From Paraburkholderia lycopersici (lineage in GTDB: Bacteria > Pseudomonadota > Gammaproteobacteria > Burkholderiales > Burkholderiaceae), in contig NZ_FMYQ01000045.1 in the NCBI RefSeq assembly GCF_900096975.1, positions 1-37,282 of the forward strand: a DNA stretch of 37,282 nt, in the 5' to 3' direction. Within the stretch, counting starts at the first letter, position 1. Each line of letters starts with the position of its first letter. The position numbers and the translations under genes were made by a program. A model generated the notes under the pieces. It did no database searches. It was not told where the DNA came from and saw only the letters and a list, made by a program, of their open reading frames with translations. Positions 8,135-17,370 of this stretch are shown piece after piece.

Positions 8135-8920
8135 CTACTGCCCCGTGATCGTGTTCGCGTACTCTTGCGCCGGCTGCGAGGTGTTGCCGCCTTGCGCGAC
8201 CAGCAGATGAATCTGTCCCGGAGCGAGTTGCGAGAGCGTTCCGGCGATGGGCACGGTCGTGATGAGCCAGTCCGCGTTATTCGCGAGATTGAAGGCGTCC
8301 GACTGGTAGATCGCCGTCTTGCTGCTGGCCGTCGTGACGATCGCCACGTAGTTGCCGCCGTTCATGTAGACGGAGTCCTGCCCGCTGGCCGGCACGGCGT
8401 TCTTGTACGTCACCGCCGGCAACGTCGGCGATACGTTTGCGATGTTGGTGCCGGGCGCAACGATATAGATGTCGAGGTTCTGCGCGTTGACGGTGGCGTT
8501 GAAGGCGCGCACGCGCGCGCTGTTGGAGAGCAGGCCCTTGTCGAACGGGTCGTCGATCAGGCCGATGTCGCCGCCCGTGAGCGCGGGCAGCGCGAGCACC
8601 GTGTACTCGTGGCCCTTCGCCACGTCGGGGAAGTTGCCGCTTGCGATGGGCGTGGTCGTGCCGGTGTTCGCATACGCGACGGTCGTGTTGCCGGTGTTGA
8701 TGTTGGCGAAGTTCGTCACCTGCTTGTACGCGATGTTCGTCTGCAAGGGGCTGCCGTTCACGAGGAAATCGACATTGGAGCCACCCGGCAGCGCATGCAC
8801 GAAATGGATCTCGGGGTTCTGCAGTCCGAGTTCCTTGCCGACGTCGTTGCTGCCGCCTCCGCATGCAGCGAGCAGGGCTGCCGCGCTTGCAAGCGCGACC
8901 AGGGTGCGTATCTTCTTCAT
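8135..8920 (-). CDS. DUF4397-type secreted lipoprotein
   Basis: A 261-residue protein starting MKKIRTLVALASAAALLAAC. The signal peptide ends in a lipobox LLAAC with the lipidated cysteine at residue 20, followed by a GGGSN linker, so it should be anchored in a membrane, probably the outer one. The mature part is beta-rich with IHFVHALPGGSNVDFLVNG and an NFPDVAKGHEYTVLALP segment, the pattern of DUF4397 proteins; a second similar unit (RVRAFNATVNAQNLDIYIVA) follows. The ATG at 8920 is preferred over 8932 because AGGTGG lies just upstream of it. It is a single-gene unit converging on lysR. Its function is unknown. Confidence 0.85.
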   Translation of the reverse strand: MKKIRTLVALASAAALLAACGGGSNDVGKELGLQNPEIHFVHALPGGSNVDFLVNGSPLQTNIAYKQVTNFANINTGNTTVAYANTGTTTPIASGNFPDVAKGHEYTVLALPALTGGDIGLIDDPFDKGLLSNSARVRAFNATVNAQNLDIYIVAPGTNIANVSPTLPAVTYKNAVPASGQDSVYMNGGNYVAIVTTASSKTAIYQSDAFNLANNADWLITTVPIAGTLSQLAPGQIHLLVAQGGNTSQPAQEYANTITGQ

Positions 8921-9206
8921 CGTCCACCTCATCTGTTTCGTTCAGGCTGTATAGGCGCGCGGACTCGATGGCGAGCGCGCGTTGTTATTGCGCCCGTTCG
9001 CGTGCCGTGAGGGCGGCGCGATGGTGCCTGCGGGCGAGCACGATCAGCAATCGGTGTGCCGGGCGCGGCGACACGGACGGCCCGTGTGCGCGCAACGGCC
9101 TGAAAGGACAACGAGGTGGCGAGCCTGGCGGCGGCGGAGTGTTTCTTTACAACGTTCGACGGCAGCTTTTACCAACGAAAAAGCCGATTCGCGCCGGGTC
9201 CGATAT

Positions 9207-9605
9207 TCAAGAATCCTGCGTGGATTTGCCGTTCGGGCGTGCGTCTTGCGCACTTTCGCTGTTTGCACATGCGCCGTGGGCAGGCGGTCTTCCGCGCGTG
9301 ATCGAGGAAATCGATACGCGTTGCTGAATGCCTGCCTTCGTGAGCATGTGTGCGCTGATGGGCGCGGTGAGAAACAGGAACGCCGGGATCAACAGTTCGT
9401 GCAAGCTCGCGAAGTTGTCGCGCGCGCTGAAGTAGACCACGGAGGCGAGCACGACGCCACCCGCGCCGAGCGTGGTCGATTTCGTCGGACCATGCAGGCG
9501 CATGTAGAAGTCGGGCAGGCGCGCGAGGCCGATCGCGCCGATCAGCGTGAACGCGCTGCCGAACAGCAGCAGCGCGCAGACAATCGCTTCGATGACGGTG
9601 TGCAT
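9207..9605 (-). CDS. mrpG: Monovalent cation/H+ antiporter subunit G
   Basis: A 132-residue membrane protein with three predicted helices. The conserved MnhG/PhaG segment GLARLPDFYMRLHGPTKSTT lies at residues 26-45, and LIPAFLFLTAPISAHMLTKAG forms the last helix. A polar tail of about 35 residues follows and is longer than in many homologues. It is the last gene of the six-gene antiporter operon, 12 bases after subunit F. Subunit G is a small accessory subunit of the hetero-oligomeric Mrp/Pha complex in the inner membrane. The 286 bases between it and the lipoprotein gene contain no recognisable gene. Confidence 0.93.
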   Translation of the reverse strand: MHTVIEAIVCALLLFGSAFTLIGAIGLARLPDFYMRLHGPTKSTTLGAGGVVLASVVYFSARDNFASLHELLIPAFLFLTAPISAHMLTKAGIQQRVSISSITRGRPPAHGACANSESAQDARPNGKSTQDS

Positions 9606-9617
9606 GGCGAGGCCCGG

Positions 9618-9893
9618 CTAGTGGAGTTCGATGATGTCGCCGCGCTGGAGGTATTTCGTGAACGCGACGGTGGCCACGAAGCCCATCACCGCGATGAGCA
9701 GCGCAATTTCGAAAAAGACCGTGGAGCGCAGCATGATGCCGTACACGACGATCAGCGCGATGGCGTTGATGTTGAGCGTGTCGAGCGCGACGAGCCGGTC
9801 GGGCAGCGACGGCCCGCGCACGAGGCGCACGAGCGTGAGCAGGAACGCGAGACCGAGAATCGCGAACGACACCGGAACGACAATGGCTAGCAT
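9618..9893 (-). CDS. mrpF: Monovalent cation/H+ antiporter subunit F
   Basis: A 91-residue protein with three hydrophobic helices; RGPSLPDRLVALDTLNINAIAL is the MnhF/PhaF signature. The start ATG at 9893 gives MLAIVVPVSFAILGLAFLLT and overlaps the end of mrpE by 7 bases, which implies translational coupling. The upstream in-frame extension is shadow sequence of mrpE. It is a small structural subunit of the antiporter complex. Confidence 0.93.
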   Translation of the reverse strand: MLAIVVPVSFAILGLAFLLTLVRLVRGPSLPDRLVALDTLNINAIALIVVYGIMLRSTVFFEIALLIAVMGFVATVAFTKYLQRGDIIELH

Positions 9894-10381
9894 GCGAAGA
9901 TCTCCATCAACGGGGCTTCGTAACGGGACTTGATCGAGGCGACGAGCGCGGCTTCGTCTTCGAGATCGAGCACGTGCACGACGAGGCGCGTACGGTCGTC
10001 GGAGAGTTCGGCGCACAGCGTGCCGGGGCTCAGGGAGACGATGCTGATGAGTGACGTGAGCGCGATTTCGTGGGTGCTGTCGAGCGGCACTTCGATGAAG
10101 GCGGGGCGCAGGCGCCTCGTCGGGCCGAGCACGAGCAGCGCGACTTCGAGATTGGCCGCGACGATGTCGTAGAGCACGTGCGCGAAGAGCCGTGCAAGCA
10201 GCCATGGCCTGCCGAATCGCACGGGGGTGAGCCACAGGCCTTCGCCTACGCGGAAGGCAATGGCGGCGCCGAGCACGAAGCCGAGCAGCACGTTTCCCGG
10301 CGAAACGTCGTTCATCAGCAGTACCCAGCAGACGAGCAGGACGAGCGTGAGCCAGGGGGGCGGGAAGAGCCGCTTCAACAT
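9887..10381 (-). CDS. mrpE: Monovalent cation/H+ antiporter subunit E
   Basis: A 164-residue protein starting MLKRLFPPPWLTLVLLVCWV. It has two to three N-terminal helices and a cytoplasmic domain with the conserved TSLISIVSLSPGTLCAELSDD segment typical of MnhE/PhaE, then HVLDLEDEAALVASIKSRYE. It begins one base after the mrpD stop and overlaps mrpF by 7 bases. It is an accessory subunit required for assembly or activity of Mrp/Pha complexes. Confidence 0.93.
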   Translation of the reverse strand: MLKRLFPPPWLTLVLLVCWVLLMNDVSPGNVLLGFVLGAAIAFRVGEGLWLTPVRFGRPWLLARLFAHVLYDIVAANLEVALLVLGPTRRLRPAFIEVPLDSTHEIALTSLISIVSLSPGTLCAELSDDRTRLVVHVLDLEDEAALVASIKSRYEAPLMEIFAC

Positions 10382-10382
10382 G

Positions 10383-12047
10383 TCAGCTTCCTTTTGCCTG
10401 CGCGGTCTGCGCGGTCTGCGCGGGCAGAATCGCCCGGACATACGCTTCGCGGTCGAGCAACTGCGCGGCGGTGGCGTCGAAATACTGCTTGAGTGGACCC
10501 GCGAGCAGCGTAGCGGCCACGACGCCCGCAAGCAGCAGCGCACACGCGGCGAGCTTCGCGCGGCTGCCGCGCGGCGCGGCGCCCGGCGCGCCGGCGTAGG
10601 CGCGTGAGGCAGGAATCGCCCACAAGAGACGCGTGCCGGTGCGGCTCAACGCGACGATCGAAAGCAAGCCCGAGACCAGCACGGCAGGCCAGAGCACGGC
10701 GGCCTGCGAGAGCGGCGTCGCCGCGAGCACCATCGCCTTGCCGAGAAAGCCGGAAAGCGGCGGCAGGCCCGCTGCGCCTACCGCGGCCGCGAGATAGAGC
10801 AAGCCCGCGAAGCTCGAGGGCCAGGGCGCGGGGTTTTTTTCCACGCTGGCGGGTTGCACGAAAGCCGCGACGGGTTCGTCATCCGCTTCGGGCGTGATGG
10901 CGGGCGCGGTGGCGTCGTCGAGCGATTCGCGCGAGGCGGGCTCGCGTAGTTCGGGCGACGCGCCTCCAACGGCCGACCCGGTTGCTTCGGACTCCAGCGT
11001 ATCGGCAAGCAGGAACAGCGCACCGGTGCACAGGGTCGTGCTGACGAGGTAGTAGAGCAATGCGCTCCACGCGAGCACGGTTTGCATCGTGGCGGCCGCG
11101 ATCAGCAGGCCGACCGAGACCAGCACGAGAAAACCGGTGGTGGTCTTGAGGCTCGATACCGCAAGCGCGCCGAGCGCGCCATAGACGATCGTCGCGATGG
11201 CGAGCCACCATGCCCAGTCGTGCATGAACGCGCCGAGCAGGCCGTCTGCCGCTCCGAACAGGAGCGCGTCGCAACGCAGCATCGCGTAGATGCCCACTTT
11301 GGTCATGATCGCGAACAGCGCGGCTACCGGGCCGATCGCGCTGCGATACGCTTGCGGCAGCCAGAACGACATCGGGAACACAGCGGCCTTCAGGCCGAAT
11401 ACGAGCATGAGCGTCGCGCCCGCGAACCGGGCGAGCGGCAGCGTTGCGGAGTCCAGGTGCGCGAGGCGCTCGCCCATGTCCGCCATGTTCAGCGTGCCCG
11501 TGAGGCCGTACAGCACGCCGATCGCGATGAGGAAGAACGACGAGCCCACGAGGTTCAGAAGCATGTAGTGTAGGCCGTTGCGCACGCGGCGGCGCCCGCC
11601 TCCGTGCAGCAGCAGCGCGTAAGAAGCGATCAGCAGCAGTTCGAAGAACACGAAGAGATTGAAAATATCGCCGGCGAGAAACGCGCCGTTCAGACCCATC
11701 AGCTCGAACTGCACGAGCGCTCGGTAGTAGCGCCCGCGCCGCGCGTCCGCGCCCGTCGTGCCGAGCAGGCAGCAGCAGGCGAGCAGCGCGGTCAGCACGA
11801 GCATGAGCGCGCCCAGGCGGTCGAGTTGCAGCACGATGCCGAACGGCGCGGGCCATGCGCCGAGCGCATAGCGCGCAATTTCGCCTTGCGCGGCGTGTTC
11901 GGCGAACGCCACGGCGATCGGCAGGAGGGCGAGTGTGGCAATCACATTGATCGCGCGCCGCAGGCGCTTTGCGCGCAGCGGCAGCGCGACAATGGCGGCC
12001 GCCGCGAACAGCGGAATCAGGATCGGCAGGATGAGAGCGTGGTTCAT
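10383..12047 (-). CDS. mrpD: Monovalent cation/H+ antiporter subunit D
   Basis: A 554-residue multi-helix protein of the NuoN/MrpD proton-translocating family. It contains FELMGLNGAFLAGDIFNLFVFFELLLIASYALL with the conserved helix-5 glutamate region, and LKAAVFPMSFWLPQAYRSAIGPVAALFAIMTKVGIYAM with the helix-7/8 lysines. A hydrophilic, acidic loop of about 70 residues (from TLESEATGSAVGG to EKNPAPWPSS) separates late helices and looks lineage-specific. It overlaps mrpC by 4 bases (ATGA). The start ATG at 12047 gives MNHALILPILIPLFAAAAIV. Confidence 0.93.
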   Translation of the reverse strand: MNHALILPILIPLFAAAAIVALPLRAKRLRRAINVIATLALLPIAVAFAEHAAQGEIARYALGAWPAPFGIVLQLDRLGALMLVLTALLACCCLLGTTGADARRGRYYRALVQFELMGLNGAFLAGDIFNLFVFFELLLIASYALLLHGGGRRRVRNGLHYMLLNLVGSSFFLIAIGVLYGLTGTLNMADMGERLAHLDSATLPLARFAGATLMLVFGLKAAVFPMSFWLPQAYRSAIGPVAALFAIMTKVGIYAMLRCDALLFGAADGLLGAFMHDWAWWLAIATIVYGALGALAVSSLKTTTGFLVLVSVGLLIAAATMQTVLAWSALLYYLVSTTLCTGALFLLADTLESEATGSAVGGASPELREPASRESLDDATAPAITPEADDEPVAAFVQPASVEKNPAPWPSSFAGLLYLAAAVGAAGLPPLSGFLGKAMVLAATPLSQAAVLWPAVLVSGLLSIVALSRTGTRLLWAIPASRAYAGAPGAAPRGSRAKLAACALLLAGVVAATLLAGPLKQYFDATAAQLLDREAYVRAILPAQTAQTAQAKGS

Positions 12048-12391
12048 TCGCCGCGCGTCCCCTTCTCGATCCGGCCCAGGCCGTCCACATGATCCGTGCC
12101 GTCGATCGCGAGCGCGCGCAGCGCGAGCACGACCGTGAACGCCGTCATGGCGAAGCCGATCACGATGGCGGTGAGCACGAGCGCCTGCGGCACCGGGTCG
12201 GCGTACTGCGCGCCCGCCGCGATCACGGGCGGCTTGCCGGTGGAGAGCCGGCCCATGCCGAGCAGGAACAGGTTGATCGCATACGAAAACAGCGTGATGC
12301 CGAGTATCACCGGCAGCACGCGCGCGCACAGCAGCAGGTAAATGCCGCATGCGCAGAGCACGCCGAGCGTAATGGCGAAGGCGGCTTCCAT
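12044..12391 (-). CDS. mrpC: Monovalent cation/H+ antiporter subunit C
   Basis: A 115-residue NuoK-like protein with three helices, MEAAFAITLGVLCACGIYLL at the start, and the conserved LGITLFSYAINLFLLGMGRL and DPVPQALVLTAIVIGFAMTA segments. Its start codon overlaps the mrpA stop by one base (TGATG) and its stop overlaps mrpD by 4 bases, so translation is coupled on both sides. Confidence 0.94.
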   Translation of the reverse strand: MEAAFAITLGVLCACGIYLLLCARVLPVILGITLFSYAINLFLLGMGRLSTGKPPVIAAGAQYADPVPQALVLTAIVIGFAMTAFTVVLALRALAIDGTDHVDGLGRIEKGTRGE

Positions 12392-15192
12392 CAGCTTTTC
12401 TCCACGTGTTGCATGTCTTTGTCGCGCACGCCGAGATGCGAGACGATCGTGAGCGTCGTACCCACCACGGCGCCCAGTACGCCGAGGTCGAACAGCATTG
12501 CCGTGCTCAGTTCGATGTCGCCGACCAGCGGCACGTGGAAATGACCGAATGCGCTCGTGAGGAAGGGATGGCCGAGCACGATCGCACCCACGCCCGTCGC
12601 GGCCGCGACGAGAATGCCGAAGCCCGCGAGGGCGCGGTAGTTGATGCGGATGCGCGACTCGGTCCACAACACGCCGCTTGCAACGTACTGAAGCAGGAGC
12701 GCAATCGATATGACGAGCGAAGCGATGAAGCCGCCGCCCGGCAGATTGTGGCCGCGCAGGAATATGAACGCGGCGACGAGCGTGGTAAGCGGCAGCATGA
12801 GGCGCGCGAGAATGGCGAGCAGCAGCGGATGCGATTGCGACGACCACGGCAGGCCGCCGGGCCCGGTATCGGGCGACTTCAAGCGCAGCCCGCGCAGCAT
12901 CGCCTTCACGGCGAGACCCGCGACGACCAGTACGCTGATTTCGATCATCGTGTCGAAGCCGCGGAAATCCACGAGGATCACGTTCACGACGTTGTGGCCG
13001 CCGCTGCCCGGCAGCGCGTTCGCGAGAAAGAACCCCCCGACGCCAGCCACCGGCGCGCGCGTCATCACCGCATAGGCGACGCCGCCGACGAGCGCGCCGC
13101 ATGCGAGCGCGAGCACCGCGTTGCGCGCCCTCGTCGGCACCGGCTGCACCGCGCGCTGCACCACGGGCAAGAAGTAAATGGCGAGCACTAGCAGCAGCAC
13201 GGTCACCACTTCCACGGAGACCTGCGTGAGCGCGAGGTCGGGCGCGGAGAAGCGCACGAATGCAAGCGTGACGAGCAGGCCGCAGGTGCTCAGCATCACT
13301 AACGCATAGAGCGTGTTGGCGCGCACGATCACGACGCCAATGGCGAGCAGCGCAATCAGCGCGAGGCCGGTCAGCGTGATCGCGTCGAGCGGCACGGAGC
13401 GGTAGGCGCCGTCGAGCGACGTGAGCGAAAGCAGCGCGGTGCCGGGCACGATCAGCATCGCCGCGATCATCCACGTCAGATACGAGGGCAGCGAGCGCGT
13501 CTCGAAGCGATTTACCACCACGGCCGCCGCCTTTTCGAGTTGCCGCAGGAAACGGTCGAACCCTTCGCTCGCGTTCATTTCCGAGAGCATCGAGCGATGG
13601 TGGCGGAACGCATCGCGGCGATAGAAGAACAGCAGCGCGCCGCCCACGAACGACAGGCCGCTCATGAGGAGCGGCACGTTGATGCCGTGCCACAGGCTCA
13701 GGCTGTATTCGGGCACGACGCCGCCCAGCGCGAACCACGCCGCCGATTCGAGCATTCTGCCGATGGTTTGCTGCGGGACGAGTCCGACCAGCAGGCAAAT
13801 CACGACGAGAATCTCCACGGGCAGCTTCATGAAGCGCGGCGGCTCGTGCGGCGGATAGTGAGGGAGGTCGTGCGGCGTCTCGCCGTCGAAGAACACACCC
13901 CACACGAAGCGCAGCGAGTACGCCACCGAAAGTCCGGCGGCAACGACGGCGAGCGCGGGAATGATCCAGTTGAAGTCGCCGAGCAGACCTTGCGCGAGCG
14001 TTTCGCCGAAGAACATCTCCTTCGAGAGGAAGCCGTTGAGCAGCGGCACGCCTGCCATGGCGAGCGACGCCACGCTGGCGAGCGCGGCCGTGTGGGGCAT
14101 GAAGCGCGCGAGGCCGCGCAGGCGGCCGAGGTCGCGCGTGCCGGTCTCATGGTCGATGATGCCCGCGGCCATGAACAGCGAGGCCTTGAATACCGCGTGA
14201 TTGAAGGTGTGAAAGAGCGCGGCGACGGTGGAAAGCTGGGTATCGAGGCCGAACAGCAGCACGATGAGCCCGAGATGACTGATGGTCGAATACGCGAGCA
14301 AACCCTTGAGATCGCGCTGCACGAGCGCCATGGCCGCACCGCCGGTGAGGGTGACGAGGCCGATGAGGCTCGTCACGTAGAAGAACCAGCCGGTGCCTTC
14401 GAGCACGGGATAAAAACGCGCGATGAGGAAAATGCCCGCCTTCACCATGGTCGCCGAATGCAGATACGACGAAACCGGAGTGGGCGCGGACATTGCATGC
14501 GGCAGCCAGAAGTGAAACGGAAACTGCGCGGACTTCGTGCAGGCCGCGAAAAGCATGAGCAGCAGAATGGCCGGATAGAGCGGATTGCGCTGCACGTTGC
14601 CCGCATGCGCGAGCACCACGTCGAGGTCATAGCTGCCGCAAACGCGGCCGAGCAGCAGCACGGCGGCGAGCAGCGCGAGGCCGCCCGCACCGGTGATGGT
14701 GAGCGCCATGCGCGCGCCGCGCCGCGCTTCGGGACGCGAAGGCCAGAAGCCGATCAGCAGAAACGAAACGATGCTCGTGAGTTCCCAGAAGACCACGAGC
14801 AGCAGGAGATTGCTGGAAAGCACGACGCCAAGCATCGCGCCCATGAAGAGCAGCAGCAGCGCATAGAGGCGCGGCAGCGATTCGCTGCCCGCCAGGTAGT
14901 AGCGCGCGTAGATGAAAACGAGCAGGCCGATCGCGAGCACGAGCAGCGCGAACATGAACGAAAGACCGTCCAGACGCAGCGAGAACGCGAGGCCGATCTG
15001 CGGAATCCAGTCGGCTTGCCATCGCAGCACGCCGTAGGTGGCCATGCCCACACGCTCGCTTCCCAGCAGGCCGAGCCCGAGCAGCGCGGCTGCGAACGCG
15101 ACCCAGGTGCCGGAGGCCGGAGCGCGACGTCCCGCGCACGCGACGAGCGCCGCTGCGATGAACGGTAGTACGACGAGCCACCCCATTGCCAT
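12391..15192 (-). CDS. mrpA: Monovalent cation/H+ antiporter fused subunit A/B
   Basis: A 933-residue, largely transmembrane protein. The first ~500 residues are NuoL-like: FWELTSIVSFLLIGFWPSR carries the conserved helix-5 glutamate and HSATMVKAGIFLIARFYPVL the conserved lysine. A linker is followed by MrpA C-terminal (DUF4040-like) helices with APDLALTQVSVEVVTVLLLV. The last ~150 residues resemble MrpB (MLPLTTLVAAFIFLRGHNLPGGGFIASLV). The fusion of A and B is usual for Burkholderia and rhizobial PhaAB. GGGGAG lies 7 bases upstream of the ATG at 15192. The complex exchanges Na+ or K+ for protons and supports alkaline and salt tolerance; ion preference cannot be read from sequence. Confidence 0.94.
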   Translation of the reverse strand: MAMGWLVVLPFIAAALVACAGRRAPASGTWVAFAAALLGLGLLGSERVGMATYGVLRWQADWIPQIGLAFSLRLDGLSFMFALLVLAIGLLVFIYARYYLAGSESLPRLYALLLLFMGAMLGVVLSSNLLLLVVFWELTSIVSFLLIGFWPSRPEARRGARMALTITGAGGLALLAAVLLLGRVCGSYDLDVVLAHAGNVQRNPLYPAILLLMLFAACTKSAQFPFHFWLPHAMSAPTPVSSYLHSATMVKAGIFLIARFYPVLEGTGWFFYVTSLIGLVTLTGGAAMALVQRDLKGLLAYSTISHLGLIVLLFGLDTQLSTVAALFHTFNHAVFKASLFMAAGIIDHETGTRDLGRLRGLARFMPHTAALASVASLAMAGVPLLNGFLSKEMFFGETLAQGLLGDFNWIIPALAVVAAGLSVAYSLRFVWGVFFDGETPHDLPHYPPHEPPRFMKLPVEILVVICLLVGLVPQQTIGRMLESAAWFALGGVVPEYSLSLWHGINVPLLMSGLSFVGGALLFFYRRDAFRHHRSMLSEMNASEGFDRFLRQLEKAAAVVVNRFETRSLPSYLTWMIAAMLIVPGTALLSLTSLDGAYRSVPLDAITLTGLALIALLAIGVVIVRANTLYALVMLSTCGLLVTLAFVRFSAPDLALTQVSVEVVTVLLLVLAIYFLPVVQRAVQPVPTRARNAVLALACGALVGGVAYAVMTRAPVAGVGGFFLANALPGSGGHNVVNVILVDFRGFDTMIEISVLVVAGLAVKAMLRGLRLKSPDTGPGGLPWSSQSHPLLLAILARLMLPLTTLVAAFIFLRGHNLPGGGFIASLVISIALLLQYVASGVLWTESRIRINYRALAGFGILVAAATGVGAIVLGHPFLTSAFGHFHVPLVGDIELSTAMLFDLGVLGAVVGTTLTIVSHLGVRDKDMQHVEKS

Positions 15193-15560
15193 TCGACACT
15201 CCCCGGAAACCGACAGAGCGGCGAGCCGGCGCGCCGCAGTTCACGATCATAGCCGGAAACGGGGACGGACTTCATGCATGTGGCGCGAATACGTCCGATA
15301 ACGCGCGTGTCAGACCATGCGGCCGCGGGCCTTGCGAAAGCACATGAGCGAGAATGCCGGCATTAGTGGCCGATTGCGGCGATGTCCGCGCCACGAACGC
15401 GCGTAACGTGGACCGACCCGGCGAAACGCGCGACGAGCCGATGCGCGATGGTGCCGTGGGTATTTCCATATTCGCGCCGCGCATGCAAAAAGGCCGTTGC
15501 CCGCACGCAGCGGCCAACGGCCTTTTCCCGTGCCGCGCTGACGCGGCACTGACCGCGCGG
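15193..15560. other. Intergenic stretch between antiporter and lactate permease genes
   Basis: This 368-base gap must hold the promoter of the leftward antiporter operon. No gene, repeat or relic was recognised in it apart from the hairpin terminator near 15,487-15,527. Confidence 0.5.
15487..15527. terminator. Bidirectional rho-independent terminator after lactate permease
   Basis: GGCCGTTG at 15492-15499 pairs with CAACGGCC at 15515-15522. The stem is preceded by five A and followed by TTTT, so it has a U-tract in either direction. It lies 34 bases beyond the lactate permease stop and would end the lut-permease transcript. Confidence 0.8.
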
Positions 15561-17279
15561 TTATTGCGGAATCATGCCCGTCAGTAGATATGCCTGAATC
15601 AGCGTCACCACGCCCACGACCGCGGCAAAGAACAGGCTGTGGCGCACGGTGAAGCGAAACAGCGCCGATTCCTTGCCGACGAGCCCGGTTGCCGCGCAGG
15701 CCACCGCGATCGACTGCGGCGAAATCATCTTGCCGCTCACGCCGCCCGAGGTGTTGGCTGCGACGAGCAGCGTGTCCGACACGTTGATCTGGTGTGCCGT
15801 GGTGTGCTGCAGCGAGCAGAACAGCGCGTTCGACGACGTATCGGAGCCCGTGAGGAACACGCCGAGCCAGCCGAGGAACGGCGAGAAGAACGGGAACGCG
15901 GCGCCAGTGCCGGCGAGCGCGAGGGCGAGCGTCGACGACATGCCCGAGTAGTTCGCGACGAACGCGAAGGCCAGCACGAGCCCGATGGAAAGCACGGGGC
16001 GGCGCAGTTCGCCGAGCGTCTCGAAGAACGCGGCCACGGCCGCGCGCGGCTTCATGCGCAGCAGGATGGCGGAGAGGATGGCGGTAATCATGATCGCGGT
16101 GCCCACGGCCGAGAGCCAGTCGAGCTTGAACACGGCCTCATAGGGCTTGGGCGATGCGACGATCGGCGCGGTGCGCACGACGAGTTGATCGAGCCCCGGT
16201 ACGTGCAGGCTGAATATGGTGCCCGCGAGCGCGCCTTTCGCTGCGAACAAGGCCTTGAACGGCTTGACGCTCCACACGGTCACGATTGCCGTGAGCAGAA
16301 TGAACGGCAACCACGCGCGCACGGTTTGCGCGACGCTGTACGGCGAAGCCTGGCGGCTCGAAGCGGCTGCGCGCGAACCACCCGCGCCACCGCCGAAACC
16401 GCCGAAACCGCCGAGCGTCGCGGCGCCGCCGCTCATCTGCACGTTCGCGCCTTGCGCGGCGCGGCGCGGCTGCCACACCTTGAGGAACGCCGCGAGCGCG
16501 ACGAGGCTCACGAGCGCCGAGGTGATGTCCGGCAGTTCGGGCCCGATGTGGTTCGAGGTGAAATATTGCGTCACGGCGAAGCTGCCCCCGGCCACGAGCG
16601 CGGCGGGCCACGTTTCCTTGAGGCCGCGCTTGCCGTCCATGATGAAGACGAGCCAGAACGGCACGAAGAGCGAGAGCAGCGGCAACTGGCGGCCCGCCAT
16701 CGCGCCGATCAGGAACGGGTCGATGCCGGTCACCTGGCCCGCGACGATGATGGGAATGCCCATCGCGCCGAACGCCACCGGCGCGGTATTGGCGATGAGG
16801 CACAGGCCGGCGGCATAGAGCGGCTCGAAGCCGAGCCCGACGAGCAGCGCCGAGGTGATCGCCACCGGCGCGCCGAAGCCGGCGGCGCCTTCGAGGAACG
16901 CGCCGAACGAAAAGCCGATGAGCAGCAGCTGGAGGCGCTGGTCGTCGGTGATCGAGAGCACGGAGGCGCGGATGACCTCGAACTGCCCCGTCTTCACGAC
17001 GATCTTGTAGAGGAACACCGCGGTGACGATGATCCACGCGATCGGCCAGATGCCGTAGGCGAAGCCGAAGCCCGCCGAGACCAGCGCCTGGCGCACGGGC
17101 ATGCCGTACTCGAAGATCGCCACGGCGAGCGCGAGCAAGAGCGTGATCGCGGCTGCGATATGGCCTTTCATGCGCAGACCGGCGAGCGCGACGAAGAAGA
17201 ACAGGATGGGAATGGCGGCCACGAGCGCGGATAGCCACAGACTGCCGAATGGTGTGTAGATCTGATGCCAGGGTTGCAC
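15561..17279 (-). CDS. lldP: L-lactate permease
   Basis: A 572-residue inner-membrane transporter with about 12-14 hydrophobic helices, beginning MQPWHQIYTPFGSLWLSALV. Family signatures include GFSFGAFLEGAAGFGAPVAI and NYSGMSSTLALALAGTGAAFPF. TGSDTSSNALFCSLQHTTA is the conserved late motif. The start is GTG with GGAGGAG 7 bases upstream. A Gly/Ala-rich insert (GGFGGFGGGAGGSRAAAS) lies in a cytoplasmic loop at about residues 290-310 and is not part of the classical E. coli protein. It follows lutB by 91 bases in the same direction. It should import lactate (also glycolate in some members) by proton symport. Confidence 0.94.
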   Translation of the reverse strand: MQPWHQIYTPFGSLWLSALVAAIPILFFFVALAGLRMKGHIAAAITLLLALAVAIFEYGMPVRQALVSAGFGFAYGIWPIAWIIVTAVFLYKIVVKTGQFEVIRASVLSITDDQRLQLLLIGFSFGAFLEGAAGFGAPVAITSALLVGLGFEPLYAAGLCLIANTAPVAFGAMGIPIIVAGQVTGIDPFLIGAMAGRQLPLLSLFVPFWLVFIMDGKRGLKETWPAALVAGGSFAVTQYFTSNHIGPELPDITSALVSLVALAAFLKVWQPRRAAQGANVQMSGGAATLGGFGGFGGGAGGSRAAASSRQASPYSVAQTVRAWLPFILLTAIVTVWSVKPFKALFAAKGALAGTIFSLHVPGLDQLVVRTAPIVASPKPYEAVFKLDWLSAVGTAIMITAILSAILLRMKPRAAVAAFFETLGELRRPVLSIGLVLAFAFVANYSGMSSTLALALAGTGAAFPFFSPFLGWLGVFLTGSDTSSNALFCSLQHTTAHQINVSDTLLVAANTSGGVSGKMISPQSIAVACAATGLVGKESALFRFTVRHSLFFAAVVGVVTLIQAYLLTGMIPQ

Positions 17280-17322
17280 TTCGGTCTCCTCCGATGATGC
17301 GGGTCGAAAATTTATGTGAGGC

Positions 17323-17361
17323 CGTCAGGCATGCTGTGCGATTTATTTCGTATGCCTGACG
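17323..17361. repeat. Inverted repeat between lutB and lactate permease
   Basis: CGTCAGGCAT at 17323-17332 and its exact complement ATGCCTGACG at 17352-17361 enclose a 19-base AT-rich loop. The hairpin lies between the lutB stop (17371) and the permease ribosome-binding site. It has no T-run, so an intercistronic stability or processing element, or an operator, is as likely as a terminator. Confidence 0.55.
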
Positions 17362-17370
17362 AATGGAGCG

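Noticed and set aside
13540..15168. A rightward open frame of over 500 codons opposite mrpA
   Set aside because: Its composition (Arg, Glu, His rich) is typical of an antisense shadow, while the leftward frame is a clear antiporter subunit.
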